Shown in pieces: positions 7,552-15,518 of a stretch of 16,067 nt of DNA. Below the pieces are notes generated by a model. The model saw only the letters and a program-made list of their open reading frames with translations, was not told the DNA's origin and did not search any database. The first letter of the stretch is position 1. Each line of letters begins with the position of its first letter. A program made the position numbers and the translations under genes. Origin of the DNA: Planctomycetota bacterium (GTDB taxonomy: Bacteria; Planctomycetota; Planctomycetia; Pirellulales; Pirellulaceae); contig JAHWKS010000016.1 of assembly GCA_019347795.1 (NCBI GenBank), positions 1 through 16,067 on the forward strand, read 5' to 3'.

Positions 7552-8895
7552 ATGTATCACTTGCTTCTGCTCGCGCTCACGTTGCTCCCCCTGATCGGCA
7601 TGTACCGCATGGAGGGGGGCGGCTTTGGGGCCGACATCTCGCAGACGGGCTATTCCAACGGCGGGACGGTCGCGTTCGCTTGGCATTTCCTCGTTTTTTG
7701 GACCGTGTTTCTTGTCGTCGCGCTGTGGCTGAAGCCGGCCTCGCATCGTCAGACAGGGATGGCGGCCCAACGTGCGAAGCGCAACGATGCGGCTCCCGCG
7801 AATTTCAACCGCATCGCCCGACTCGTTCTGCTGATTCAGCTCTGCCTCTTTCTATTTTCGCTGGGGCCGCTCGGCGCCTATAAAGTTCTTTTTTTCGGCC
7901 TGAACCGAGGTGAATTGCGGGCAAGCTTCGGTTTGCTCGGGAGTCTCGCATTTTTCCAGGCCCGCTATTTGTCTCCCGTACTCTGTGCGTTTTGCGCCGC
8001 CATTTATCTCGATTCCAACCGCGCCAAAAACCGCGGTCTGCTCCTCGGTATTTGCCTCTTGACCGCGTTGAACATCGGGGTTTGGGGATATCGCACGGCG
8101 GCCATTACGAATCTGCTTCCCACGCTGATCGTCCTCTTTCCGACGATTCGCGTTTCGCGAAGCATGCTCCAACTCGCCGTGCTGTTGCTGGCGGCGGTCT
8201 TCCTCGCGCAAATGATCTTCGGCAGCGTCACAGACCCCTGGGCAGCGACAGAGGTTCTTTGGGACCGAGCGACGACGGGCACCGCCAATGTCGCTTGGAA
8301 GATTTGGGACATGCACTGCGGAGGCCACACGTTTCCCTCACTGTGGCCGACCTTTTGGTCCATTCTCCCCAACCGTCTCAACGAGGCGCTGCTCGTATGG
8401 TCAAGGAGTTCCACCGACTTTTATCAATACAGCTTCTCGGGGATCACTACGGCGATCGCCGCCGACTATCACCAGGACGTGGACATCCGGTTCTCCAATG
8501 TTACGGCGACGACCTTTGGCACCGGCGTTATCGCCTTCGGAAGTCCCGGCTACCTGACCATCTCGGCGCTTTCCGGGTTGTTTGCCGTGGCGGTCTATGC
8601 GTGGATCGAGCGTTCACGGCGACTGCGCAATTACACGGGACTGGCCCTGGCGACGAATTACGCCGTATCATCCGTCGGCGTCTTCCTGGACAATGGCGAT
8701 CCCGCCTCTCTCTTCACCGTCGCCATCCTCCTCTACTACGTGGCCGCGGCCAAGTGCTGCACGCTGCTGCTGGCCACGCAAGTCATCGCGGGTCCGCGTC
8801 GAACCCCGGCGCGAGCAGCGCCCGTGGGCCGCCCCCCCGTGAATCCTTCACGAACGAAACAATCCCCGACGTCCAGCGCGCAGGTGAAAGCGTGA
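7552..8895 (+). CDS. Putative O-antigen polymerase (Wzy-like) membrane protein
   Basis: Protein of 447 aa with about 9-11 hydrophobic helices (for example about 2-17, 41-60, 90-107, 120-152, 163-198, 205-222, 325-350, 361-407). A long hydrophilic loop lies at about 223-320. One large non-membrane loop within a poly-helix protein is the standard architecture of Wzy polymerases, which are otherwise too divergent for reliable motif recognition. ATG 7552 is the only start in frame after the upstream stop at 7486 and has gaaggg about 5 bases before it. The locus otherwise has a flippase but no polymerase, so Wzy is the expected function: block polymerisation of lipid-linked repeats on the periplasmic face. 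A polysaccharide-linked acyltransferase or ligase are weaker alternatives. The C-terminal about 35 residues are Pro/Arg/Ser-rich. The stop overlaps the next GTG start (GTGA). Confidence -1.
   Translation: MYHLLLLALTLLPLIGMYRMEGGGFGADISQTGYSNGGTVAFAWHFLVFWTVFLVVALWLKPASHRQTGMAAQRAKRNDAAPANFNRIARLVLLIQLCLFLFSLGPLGAYKVLFFGLNRGELRASFGLLGSLAFFQARYLSPVLCAFCAAIYLDSNRAKNRGLLLGICLLTALNIGVWGYRTAAITNLLPTLIVLFPTIRVSRSMLQLAVLLLAAVFLAQMIFGSVTDPWAATEVLWDRATTGTANVAWKIWDMHCGGHTFPSLWPTFWSILPNRLNEALLVWSRSSTDFYQYSFSGITTAIAADYHQDVDIRFSNVTATTFGTGVIAFGSPGYLTISALSGLFAVAVYAWIERSRRLRNYTGLALATNYAVSSVGVFLDNGDPASLFTVAILLYYVAAAKCCTLLLATQVIAGPRRTPARAAPVGRPPVNPSRTKQSPTSSAQVKA
8882..8886 (+). promoter_or_regulatory. Ribosome binding site choosing the GTG start at 8892
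   Basis: AGGTG ends five bases before GTG 8892, good spacing for a Shine-Dalgarno pairing. An ATG five codons later (8907) would leave this site about 20 bases away. Combined with the 4-bp GTGA overlap with the Wzy-like stop, this favours the GTG. Confidence -1.
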
Positions 8896-10139
8896 CGAAG
8901 CGGCCCATGCGAGTTCTGTATGTTTCCCACACGCACGCCTGCGGCGGCGCCGGGCGCAGCCTGCGGTTTCTCATCGAGAACCTTCCGCCCGGCGCCGTGC
9001 AACCCCTGGTCCTTTCGCCGCCGGGTCCGGCCGCCGATGGATTCCGGGCCGCGGGCGCCCAGGTGTTTCCCCTTCCCGGCGTGTCGCTCATCAATAGCAT
9101 CGAAGGCGCGCCGTTGCGCGGCGTCCGCACGCTCACGCTGGCCCGAGAATTATGGAACCTGCGGTACGGGGCGCAACTGCGGCGATGGATGGATGCGCTT
9201 GCGCCCGACATCGTCCATGTGAACGAGCGCGGCATGTTTCAGGCCGTACGGATCGCGGCGGCCCGCAACATCCCGGTGGTCATGCACGCTCGGTCGATCG
9301 CCGACCACAGTAACCCGATCGTGAATTTTCTGGACGCGCGCCTTCGCGGCTGCGTGAGGCAGGTCGTGTGCATCGATGAGTGCGTGCGGCGTTCGCTGCG
9401 CGGATACGACCGGTGCGCGGTAATTTACAATCCGCTTCCCTCGTCGTCATCGGCGCCCCGGCCGGCTCGCTCTCCCGCCGCTCCCGTGACCGTGACGTTC
9501 CTCAGCGGCCTGCTTCCCTGCAAGGGGGTTTGGGACCTGATGGAGGCCGCGAAACTCCTCAGGCGCCGAACCGATATCGTCTTTCACGTGTACGGCGGCA
9601 ACGCCCGTCCTCGTGAATTCTATGAAACCTGGTTTGGCCGGGCGTGCGCTCGGCTCGATTTGGCCCCGGACCTGGAACGCGGCCTCGCCGCCTGGATTGA
9701 TCGGGAAGGACTACGCTCGACCGTGCGAATGTTCGGCAATGTCTCGCCCGGCCCGGAGCTTTTCCACGCCACGGACATTCTCGTGTTCCCCAGTCGCCTG
9801 AACGGCGTCGGACGAAGCGTTTACGAGGCGGGCGTTTTTGGAATCCCCGCGGTGGTGGCCATGGAGGAACCCGTCGAGGACATCGTCGAGCACAACGTCA
9901 CGGGACTGGTGGTTCCGCCCAAGGATCCTTCCGCACTGGCGCAGGCGATCACCCGCCTCGCCGACGACCCGTGGTCGCGAAAAACGCTCGGCGAAAACGC
10001 GCAACGCAAGTATTGCTCTCAGTTTGCTCCCGCGCAGATTGGCCGGCAAATGGTCAAGCTCTATCGGGACCTGCTTTCAGACCCCAACGCAGGCGACCAC
10101 CAAGCGTGCGACGAAGCGACGCCGGCCCTTTCCTTGTGA
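8892..10139 (+). CDS. Glycosyltransferase family 4 (GT-B fold)
   Basis: Protein of 415 aa starting at GTG 8892 (an ATG at 8907 would shorten it by five residues). The N-terminal Rossmann begins VLYVSHTHACGGAGRSLRFL, with the Gly-Gly loop at 18-19 typical of GT4 retaining enzymes. The interdomain segment has FLSGLLPCKGVWDLMEA (about 203-219), the GT4 strand with the phosphate-contacting K-G at 211-212. The C-terminal donor-binding domain contains VYEAGVFGIPAVVA (E312 and following) and NVTGLVVPPKDPSALAQAI, the usual GT4 nucleotide-sugar binding and closing motifs. It should add one sugar to the lipid-linked repeat unit on the cytoplasmic face. Donor and acceptor cannot be deduced. It is the last gene of the left-hand plus-strand group and ends 7 bp from the convergent propeller gene. 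Confidence -1.
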   Translation: MTKRPMRVLYVSHTHACGGAGRSLRFLIENLPPGAVQPLVLSPPGPAADGFRAAGAQVFPLPGVSLINSIEGAPLRGVRTLTLARELWNLRYGAQLRRWMDALAPDIVHVNERGMFQAVRIAAARNIPVVMHARSIADHSNPIVNFLDARLRGCVRQVVCIDECVRRSLRGYDRCAVIYNPLPSSSSAPRPARSPAAPVTVTFLSGLLPCKGVWDLMEAAKLLRRRTDIVFHVYGGNARPREFYETWFGRACARLDLAPDLERGLAAWIDREGLRSTVRMFGNVSPGPELFHATDILVFPSRLNGVGRSVYEAGVFGIPAVVAMEEPVEDIVEHNVTGLVVPPKDPSALAQAITRLADDPWSRKTLGENAQRKYCSQFAPAQIGRQMVKLYRDLLSDPNAGDHQACDEATPALSL

Positions 10140-10144
10140 AGGGC
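10125..10144. terminator. Candidate weak bidirectional terminator between convergent genes
   Basis: A perfect 6-bp inverted repeat GCCCTT / AAGGGC (10125-10130 and 10139-10144) with an 8-base loop spans the GT4 stop codon. A second AAGGGC copy at 10149-10154 could pair with the same left arm. It lies exactly where two convergent genes end 7 bp apart. There is no T-run, so intrinsic termination is uncertain; placement is the main argument. Confidence -1.
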
Positions 10145-10146
10145 AC

Positions 10147-13017
10147 CTAAGGGCTCAGCTTGACCAGCAGGACATCGCTTTGTCCGCGGCTGGTCAGGTC
10201 GTACTGGCCCAGACCGGGATCGAAGTCGGCCGTGCCGTGGAACAGGCCCGTCACGTAGACGTCCCCCGCCGCGTTGATCGCCGAACCCAACGGTTCGTCC
10301 AGCTCGCTCCCGCCCATCTGCCGCGCCCACACAAAGGCCCCCGCGGCGCTGAGCTTCCACACGAACCCGTCCAGCGAGCCCCGGCTGGTGAACGTGTATT
10401 CCCCCGGCCCGGGATCGAAGTCCGGCGTGCCGAAGAAGATGCCCGTGATGTACACGTCGCCCGCCCCGTCCAGGGCCACGTCCATCCCGGTGACCAGATC
10501 GTCGCCGTTCAGCTCCCGCGCCCAGACCAACTCGCCGCTGGGGCCGAGCTTCCACACAAAGCCCGAGATGCTGGAGTCGCCCAGGTGCAGCTCGCCGGGG
10601 CCGGGGTCGAAGTCGATCATTCCCTCGAAGAACCCGGTGGCGTAGACGTGGCCCGAGCCGTCCACCGCCAGGCCATAGCTGCGGTCGGTCTGCGCGCCTC
10701 CCAGGCCACGCGCCCAGAGCAGCAGGCCGTTGGCGTCCAGCTTGGCCACGAACGCGTCCCGCAGGCCCGCGCTGGTGAGCAGGAACTCGTCCGCGGTGGG
10801 ATCGAAGTCGGCCGTCTCCGAGAAGGAGCCGTTGATCCAAACCCCGCCGGAGCCGTCCACCGTGACCCGCCAGGCCTCCTCGTAGCCTGCTCCTCCCATG
10901 CGCCGGGCCCAGATTATATCGCCTCGCGCGTCCAGTTTGGCCAGGAACGCATCACTGGAGCCGGCGCTGGTGAGGTTAAACACGCTGGGGCTGGGATCGA
11001 AGTCGGCAGTCCCTTGGAAGAGGCCCGTCAGGTAGAGATTGCCGGAGCTGTCCAGCTCCAGGCCGGTTCCCTGGTCCGTCTCGGCGCCGCCGAACTGTCG
11101 CACCCAGATAACGCTGCCGTTGGGGTCCAGCTTGAGCACGAAGGCGTCCAGCGCGCCGGCGCTGGCGAACCCGCCGGCGCCGGCCTCCGGATCGAACGTG
11201 GCGGTCCCCGAGAAGAGTCCGGCGACGTAGACGTTGCCGTCCGCGTCCACCGCCACGTCCCGCCCCTGTTCGTATCCGCTACTGCCGAAGCGGCGAACCC
11301 AGCTCAGTTCGCCGTCAGGCGTGTACTTGGCGACGAACACATCCAGGTCGCCGGCGCTGGTGAGGTTGGCTGCGGCCGGTCCCGGATCGAAATCGACCGT
11401 CTCTTGGAAGTAGCCGGTCACATAGACGTTGCCCGCCGAGTCCAAGACAATATCTCTCGCTTCGTCCATGCCCGAGCTTCCGAAGGACTCGGCAAGCGCC
11501 AGCACCGGCGCTTCGCGCTCGACCAGCTTGACCAGCAGGACATCGCTTTGTCCGTGGCTGGTCAGGTGGTGCTGGCCCAGACCGGGATCGAAGTCGGCCG
11601 TGCCGTGGAACAGGCCCGTCACGTAGACGTCCCCCGCCGCGTTGATCGCCGAACCCAACGGTTCGTCCAGCTCGCTCCCGCCCATCTGCCGCGCCCACAC
11701 AAAGGCCCCCGCGGCGCTGAGCTTCCACACGAACCCGTCCAGCGAGCCCCGGCTGGTGAACGTGTATTCCCCCGGCCCGGGATCGAAGTCCGGCGTGCCG
11801 AAGAAGATGCCCGTGATGTACACGTCGCCCGCCCCGTCCAGGGCCACGTCCATCCCGGTGACCAGATCGTCGCCGTTCAGCTCCCGCGCCCAGACCAACT
11901 CGCCGCTGGGGCCGAGCTTCCACACAAAGCCCGAGATGCTGGAGTCGCCCAGGTGCAGCTCGCCGGGGCCGGGGTCGAAGTCGATCATTCCCTCGAAGAA
12001 CCCGGTGGCGTAGACGTGGCCCGAGCCGTCCACCGCCAGGCCATAGCTGCGGTCGGTCTGCGCGCCTCCCAGGCCACGCGCCCAGAGCAGCAGGCCGTTG
12101 GCGTCCAGCTTGGCCACGAACGCGTCCCGCAGGCCCGCGCTGGTGAGCAGGAACTCGTCCGCGGTGGGATCGAAGTCGGCCGTCTCCGAGAAGGAGCCGT
12201 TGATCCAAACCCCGCCGGAGCCGTCCACCGTGACCCGCCAGGCCTCCTCGTAGCCTGCTCCTCCCATGCGCCGGGCCCAGATTATATCGCCTCGCGCGTC
12301 CAGTTTGGCCAGGAACGCATCACTGGAGCCGGCGCTGGTGAGGTTAAACACGCTGGGGCTGGGATCGAAGTCGGCAGTCCCTTGGAAGAGGCCCGTCAGG
12401 TAGAGATTGCCGGAGCTGTCCAGCTCCAGGCCGGTTCCCTGGTCCGTCTCGGCGCCGCCGAACTGTCGCACCCAGATAACGCTGCCGTTGGGGTCCAGCT
12501 TGAGCACGAAGGCGTCCAGCGCGCCGGCGCTGGCGAACCCGCCGGCGCCGGCCTCCGGATCGAACGTGGCGGTCCCCGAGAAGAGTCCGGCGACGTAGAC
12601 GTTGCCGTCCGCGTCCACCGCCACGTCCCGCCCCTGTTCGTATCCGCTCCCGCCGAAGCGACGGGCCCAGCTCAGTTCGCCGTCGGGGGTGTACTTGGCG
12701 ACGAACATGTCCCATTGGCCGGCGCTGGTGAGGTTGGCTGCGCCCGGTCCCGGATCGAAATCGACCGTCCCTTGGAAGTAGCCGGTCATGTAGACGTTGC
12801 CGGCCGAGTCCAGCGTGATGTCCCGCGCTTCGTCCATGCCGGTATCGCCGAAATGGAGGGCGAATCCGAGATCCACAGAGGGCGCGTGGCGGGCTTCCAT
12901 GCGCTCGAAACGCAGACCGCGCGTTTTGCGGCGCGACGCGCCGACGCGGCGATGGTGCGCGCCCTTTGCGGCCATCTGGTCAACGCGGAGAAGCCGTCGA
13001 ACCCAAGAGGTGAACAT
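10147..13017 (-). CDS. Double seven-repeat beta-propeller protein with planctomycete-type N-terminus
   Basis: Protein of 956 aa from the ATG at 13017; a TTG at 13038 would add seven residues, and neither has a strong ribosome site. Residues 1-35 are basic with no clear hydrophobic signal core. They are followed at about 37-47 by F-E-R-M-E-A-R-H-A-P-S, resembling the N-terminal F-E-x-L-E-x-R element of large planctomycete surface or exported proteins. From about residue 57 come fourteen repeats of about 65 aa, each with DxxGNVYVTGxFxGTxDFDPG, a variable segment, SAGxxDxFVxKLDxxGxxxWxRxxGG. This is the SBBP (seven-bladed beta-propeller) type. Seven repeats fall in each half, so it should fold as two propellers joined by a short linker (VEREAPVLALAES). 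No dockerin, sorting or anchor domain follows; the protein stops right after the last repeat. Probable cell-surface or extracellular scaffold/binding protein; the ligand is unknown. It interrupts the plus-strand glycan locus on the opposite strand. Confidence -1.
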   Translation of the reverse strand: MFTSWVRRLLRVDQMAAKGAHHRRVGASRRKTRGLRFERMEARHAPSVDLGFALHFGDTGMDEARDITLDSAGNVYMTGYFQGTVDFDPGPGAANLTSAGQWDMFVAKYTPDGELSWARRFGGSGYEQGRDVAVDADGNVYVAGLFSGTATFDPEAGAGGFASAGALDAFVLKLDPNGSVIWVRQFGGAETDQGTGLELDSSGNLYLTGLFQGTADFDPSPSVFNLTSAGSSDAFLAKLDARGDIIWARRMGGAGYEEAWRVTVDGSGGVWINGSFSETADFDPTADEFLLTSAGLRDAFVAKLDANGLLLWARGLGGAQTDRSYGLAVDGSGHVYATGFFEGMIDFDPGPGELHLGDSSISGFVWKLGPSGELVWARELNGDDLVTGMDVALDGAGDVYITGIFFGTPDFDPGPGEYTFTSRGSLDGFVWKLSAAGAFVWARQMGGSELDEPLGSAINAAGDVYVTGLFHGTADFDPGLGQHHLTSHGQSDVLLVKLVEREAPVLALAESFGSSGMDEARDIVLDSAGNVYVTGYFQETVDFDPGPAAANLTSAGDLDVFVAKYTPDGELSWVRRFGSSGYEQGRDVAVDADGNVYVAGLFSGTATFDPEAGAGGFASAGALDAFVLKLDPNGSVIWVRQFGGAETDQGTGLELDSSGNLYLTGLFQGTADFDPSPSVFNLTSAGSSDAFLAKLDARGDIIWARRMGGAGYEEAWRVTVDGSGGVWINGSFSETADFDPTADEFLLTSAGLRDAFVAKLDANGLLLWARGLGGAQTDRSYGLAVDGSGHVYATGFFEGMIDFDPGPGELHLGDSSISGFVWKLGPSGELVWARELNGDDLVTGMDVALDGAGDVYITGIFFGTPDFDPGPGEYTFTSRGSLDGFVWKLSAAGAFVWARQMGGSELDEPLGSAINAAGDVYVTGLFHGTADFDPGLGQYDLTSRGQSDVLLVKLSP
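10158..11484 (-). repeat. Tandem duplication, copy encoding the second (C-terminal) propeller
   Basis: Matches 11526-12852 at an offset of exactly 1368 bp (456 codons). By eye, bases 10204-11280 match 11572-12648 without a difference (1077 bp). The outer part 11281-11460 differs from its partner at about 26 of 180 positions, and 10158-10203 at about 3 of 46. Confidence -1.
11526..12852 (-). repeat. Tandem duplication, copy encoding the first (N-terminal) propeller
   Basis: Partner of the 10158-11484 copy. Each unit encodes seven propeller repeats, so the duplication unit is one whole domain. The identical core begins and ends inside the domain rather than at its edges, which suggests homogenisation after the duplication. 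Confidence -1.
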
Positions 13018-13392
13018 CGGAAAAACTGACCTTACCAACTGGAGCGCGGTTCTTCGATTGTCGAACTGTTACCGATATCTACTTTAACTGCCCGGAACAT
13101 CTGCAACGCTTTGGCGGCACGCTTTCACCACATTCTTCCGGGCGATTATCGCGACAGACCGCAAAACTGCTACGAGCCTACAACCTCACCAAAGAGGATG
13201 GCGCCTGTCCGACCTCGTCAGTGGCGTGGTGCGCAGGACACCACCGAAGAGCGGGGCGCGAACTTTCTCAATTGCGGCGAAAGGCGCCCTCTGGTACAAA
13301 CCGCCCTCCGCAAGCGGAGCACTCGGGGGCGGCCCCTCCGATCGGCGTCGGCTCTGCGAATCGTGGGGAATTTAAGCATCGGGAGTCCACCT
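13018..13392. other. Divergent intergenic region
   Basis: This 375-bp gap lies between the propeller start (minus strand) and the WbuB-like start (plus strand), so it must hold promoters for both unless the right-hand genes are read through. It has a relatively AT-rich stretch at about 13050-13090. Two short symmetric elements are visible: TTCGA-ttg-TCGAA (13053-13065) and CTCCGC-aa-GCGGAG (13306-13319). No convincing -35/-10 pair, terminator or RNA gene was found. The plus-strand frame of the downstream gene stays open back to 13111, but that extension lacks resemblance to the GT4 family and is not annotated as coding. Confidence -1.
13381..13385 (+). promoter_or_regulatory. Ribosome binding site choosing the TTG start at 13393
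   Basis: GGGAG lies seven bases before TTG 13393. That start places LRVLIVSQYFWPEP at the N-terminus, exactly where WbuB/WcaI-type transferases begin. GTG 13363 would add ten residues; the farthest upstream start (13111) would add 94 unrelated residues. Confidence -1.
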
Positions 13393-14646
13393 TTGCGGGT
13401 CCTTATTGTCAGTCAGTACTTCTGGCCCGAGCCGTTTCGCATCAACGATTTGGCGCTCGGCTTGAGCGCGCGGGGCCACGAGGTGACGGCCCTCACGGGA
13501 CTGCCGAACTATCCCGAAGGGAGGCTGTATGCGGGATACCGCTGGCGATCCTGGAGCGATCGCCTCGAAGATGTGACGATCAGGCGGGCGCCGCTGCTGA
13601 CGCGCGGCGGCTCTCAGGGCCTACGGCTAGCCGCCAATTATCTTTCTTTCGCCGTTTCGGCAAGTCTCGTGGGACCGCTACGATGCCGTGGGCCTTATGA
13701 CGTGATCTTCGCCTTTGAGCCTTCACCCATCACGGTCGGCGTGCCCGCCGCAGTGCTGAGGCGGCTTCATCACGCGCCCTTGTTGTTCTGGGTGCAGGAT
13801 CTTTGGCCCGAAACGCTGTCGGCCACAGGCGCCGTCAAATCGCCGCGCGTCTTGAAGGCCGTCGATCGACTGGCGCGGTGGATTTACGCGCGCTGCGACC
13901 GCGTCCTGGTGCAGTCGCCGGGATTCGCCTCGTATGTGGCGAACCAGGGCGTGGCCGCGGAGCGCATCGTCTACTTTCCCAACTGGGCCGAAGACTTCTT
14001 CTGCCCGGTGGAGTTGCCCGCTTACGCCCCGGAGCATCAGGAGCTGCCGCCGGGGTTCCGCATTCTGTTTGCGGGAAATATCGGTGTGAGTCAGTCCTTT
14101 CCGACCATTCTTGAGGCGGCGGAGCGCACGCGCAACCTGCCGGAAATCCAATGGATCATCTTGGGAGACGGCCGCGAGCGCGAATGGGTCCAGCAGCAGA
14201 TCCGGTCTCGGAGACTTGAAGAAACGGTTTCGCTTTTGGGGCGCCGCCCGGTGGAGACCATGCCGCGGTACTTCGCCGCTGCCGACGCCTTGTTGGTTTC
14301 GCTCAAGCGCGAGCCGATCTTCGCTTTGACGATTCCGAGCAAGGTCCAGTCCTACCTGGCGTGCGGCAAGCCAATCTTGGCGGCGTTGGAGGGCGAAGGC
14401 GCCTCGGTGATCCAGGAGTCGGGCGCGGGACTGGTCGGTCCCAGCGAAGACGCGCAGTCGCTGGCGGAGCACGCCGTGGCGCTGTCGCGCATGGCCCCCA
14501 CCGCCCGCGCGGCGATGGGCCGCCGCGGGCGTCAGTACTGTGAGCAACACTTTGAGCGGGAGCGGCTGCTGGATCGCTTGGAGTCGCTGTTCTTCGAAGT
14601 GACGAAGCGTCAGGCCCACACGGAGGAGAAACGATGCGCTGCCTGA
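13393..14646 (+). CDS. wbuB: Glycosyltransferase family 4, WbuB/WcaI-like (probable FucNAc transferase)
   Basis: Protein of 417 aa from TTG 13393. The N-terminus MRVLIVSQYFWPEPFRINDL plus LTGLPNYPEGRLYAGY is characteristic of the WbuB/WbjE/WcaI branch of GT4. Further family landmarks are the acceptor-domain strand FWVQDLWPE at about 132-140, AGNIG at 227-231 opening the second Rossmann, GDGRER at about 259-264, and PSKVQSYLACGKPILAAL at 315-332 for donor binding. In E. coli O26 and P. aeruginosa O11, WbuB/WbjE is assigned to L-FucNAc transfer. The two genes immediately downstream look like nucleotide-sugar enzymes of that kind, which supports the same donor here. The gene overlaps the next ATG by 13 bp. 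The specific sugar is inferred; the GT4 family and branch are well supported. Confidence -1.
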   Translation: MRVLIVSQYFWPEPFRINDLALGLSARGHEVTALTGLPNYPEGRLYAGYRWRSWSDRLEDVTIRRAPLLTRGGSQGLRLAANYLSFAVSASLVGPLRCRGPYDVIFAFEPSPITVGVPAAVLRRLHHAPLLFWVQDLWPETLSATGAVKSPRVLKAVDRLARWIYARCDRVLVQSPGFASYVANQGVAAERIVYFPNWAEDFFCPVELPAYAPEHQELPPGFRILFAGNIGVSQSFPTILEAAERTRNLPEIQWIILGDGREREWVQQQIRSRRLEETVSLLGRRPVETMPRYFAAADALLVSLKREPIFALTIPSKVQSYLACGKPILAALEGEGASVIQESGAGLVGPSEDAQSLAEHAVALSRMAPTARAAMGRRGRQYCEQHFERERLLDRLESLFFEVTKRQAHTEEKRCAA

Positions 14647-15518
14647 TTGTCGGCGGGGACGGCATGCTGGGCCACCAACTTTTGCTAAGTTGGCGCGGGC
14701 GATATGAAACGCGCGTCACGTTGCGCGGCGGCCTGGCTCAGTACCTGCACTACGGCCTGTTCAGCCCCGAGAACGCCTACGGTAATGTCGAGGTCCGCGA
14801 CACGGAACGGTTGTTGGAAATCCTAAGCGAATTCCGCCCGGATGCGGTGGTGAACGCCGTGGGGATCATCAAACAGCGATCGGCGGCCAAGGCGGCGATT
14901 CCCAGCCTGGAGGTGAACGCCCTCTTCCCCCACCGCCTGAACTTACTCTGCCGAATGGTGGGCGCGCGCCTGGTGCATATCAGCACCGACTGCGTGTTCA
15001 GTGGGCGGCGCGGGAACTACCGAGAAGAGGAGCCGGCGGACGCCGAAGACCTCTATGGCCTCAGCAAATACTTGGGAGAGGTCTCCGAGCCGCCTGCGGT
15101 CACCCTCCGCAGTTCAATCATCGGTCTGGAGCTAAAAGGAAAACAGAGCCTGATCGAGTGGTTCCTGGCCCAGCGGGGCGGCATCCGCGGATTTACCCGA
15201 GCGGTGTACACGGGGGTGACCACCGCCGAAATGGCGCGGGTCATCGAGCACGTGCTAGTCGAGCACCCGCAACTGAATGGCGTTTGGCAGGTGGCCTCGG
15301 AGCCGATTAACAAGTACGACTTGCTGTGCAAACTCTCGGCGCTGCTTGGCCGCCAAGACGTCGTGATCGAGCCGGACGACGCCCTCCAGTGCGATCGCAG
15401 CCTCTGCGGCGACGCGTTTTCGCGGGAGACTGGGTATGCCCCGCCGTCGTGGGACCAGATGCTCCAAGAGCTTTCCGACGCAATTCAGCAAAGGAGATGG
15501 AATTGTGAGGCAGCCTGA
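14634..15518 (+). CDS. RmlD-like SDR nucleotide-sugar reductase
   Basis: Protein of 294 aa, typical RmlD length. ATG 14634 follows ggagga with ideal spacing. The NAD(P)-binding GxxGxxG is Gly7-Gly10-Gly13 (VGGDGMLGH). The catalytic pair is Tyr141/Lys145 in YGLSK, with the active-site Ser/Thr in ISTDCVFSG (about 116-124). NAVGIIKQR (about 74-82) is typical of the RmlD-like subgroup that neighbours CapD/WbjB dehydratases. It should reduce the C4-keto group of a 4-keto-6-deoxy nucleotide sugar. In the L-FucNAc pathway this step is done by WbjC/FnlB, which are longer (about 370 aa), so this shorter protein may be a functional stand-in. It overlaps both neighbours (13 and 14 bp), so dehydratase and reductase are made together. 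Confidence -1.
   Translation: MRCLIVGGDGMLGHQLLLSWRGRYETRVTLRGGLAQYLHYGLFSPENAYGNVEVRDTERLLEILSEFRPDAVVNAVGIIKQRSAAKAAIPSLEVNALFPHRLNLLCRMVGARLVHISTDCVFSGRRGNYREEEPADAEDLYGLSKYLGEVSEPPAVTLRSSIIGLELKGKQSLIEWFLAQRGGIRGFTRAVYTGVTTAEMARVIEHVLVEHPQLNGVWQVASEPINKYDLLCKLSALLGRQDVVIEPDDALQCDRSLCGDAFSRETGYAPPSWDQMLQELSDAIQQRRWNCEAA
15491..15496 (+). promoter_or_regulatory. Ribosome binding site for the GTG start at 15505
   Basis: AAGGAG sits eight bases before GTG 15505, inside the end of the reductase gene. The nearby ATG at 15498 is followed by a stop two codons later, so the GTG is the real start. Confidence -1.

Noticed and set aside
7992..8891. Long upstream extension of the GT4 frame through the Wzy-like gene
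   Set aside because: It overlaps a clear membrane protein in another frame; the GT4 fold starts right after GTG 8892.
10158..12852. CRISPR array or mobile element behind the repetitive region
   Set aside because: The period is a 1368-bp coding duplication in frame, without spacers, terminal inverted repeats or a transposase.
9838..13029. 1063-codon open frame on the plus strand, antisense to the propeller gene
   Set aside because: It starts inside the GT4 gene in another frame and shows only a reverse-complement echo of the propeller repeats; GC-rich repeated DNA keeps such frames open.
13053..13319. Short inverted repeats (13053-13065 and 13306-13319) as operators or terminators
   Set aside because: Arms are 5-6 bp with 2-3 base spacers and no T-run; such symmetry is expected by chance in 375 bp.
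13111..13392. 94-residue N-terminal extension of the WbuB-like transferase
   Set aside because: The family begins at RVLIVSQYFWPEP; GGGAG before TTG 13393 gives a good start, and the extension is basic and low in similarity to any domain.
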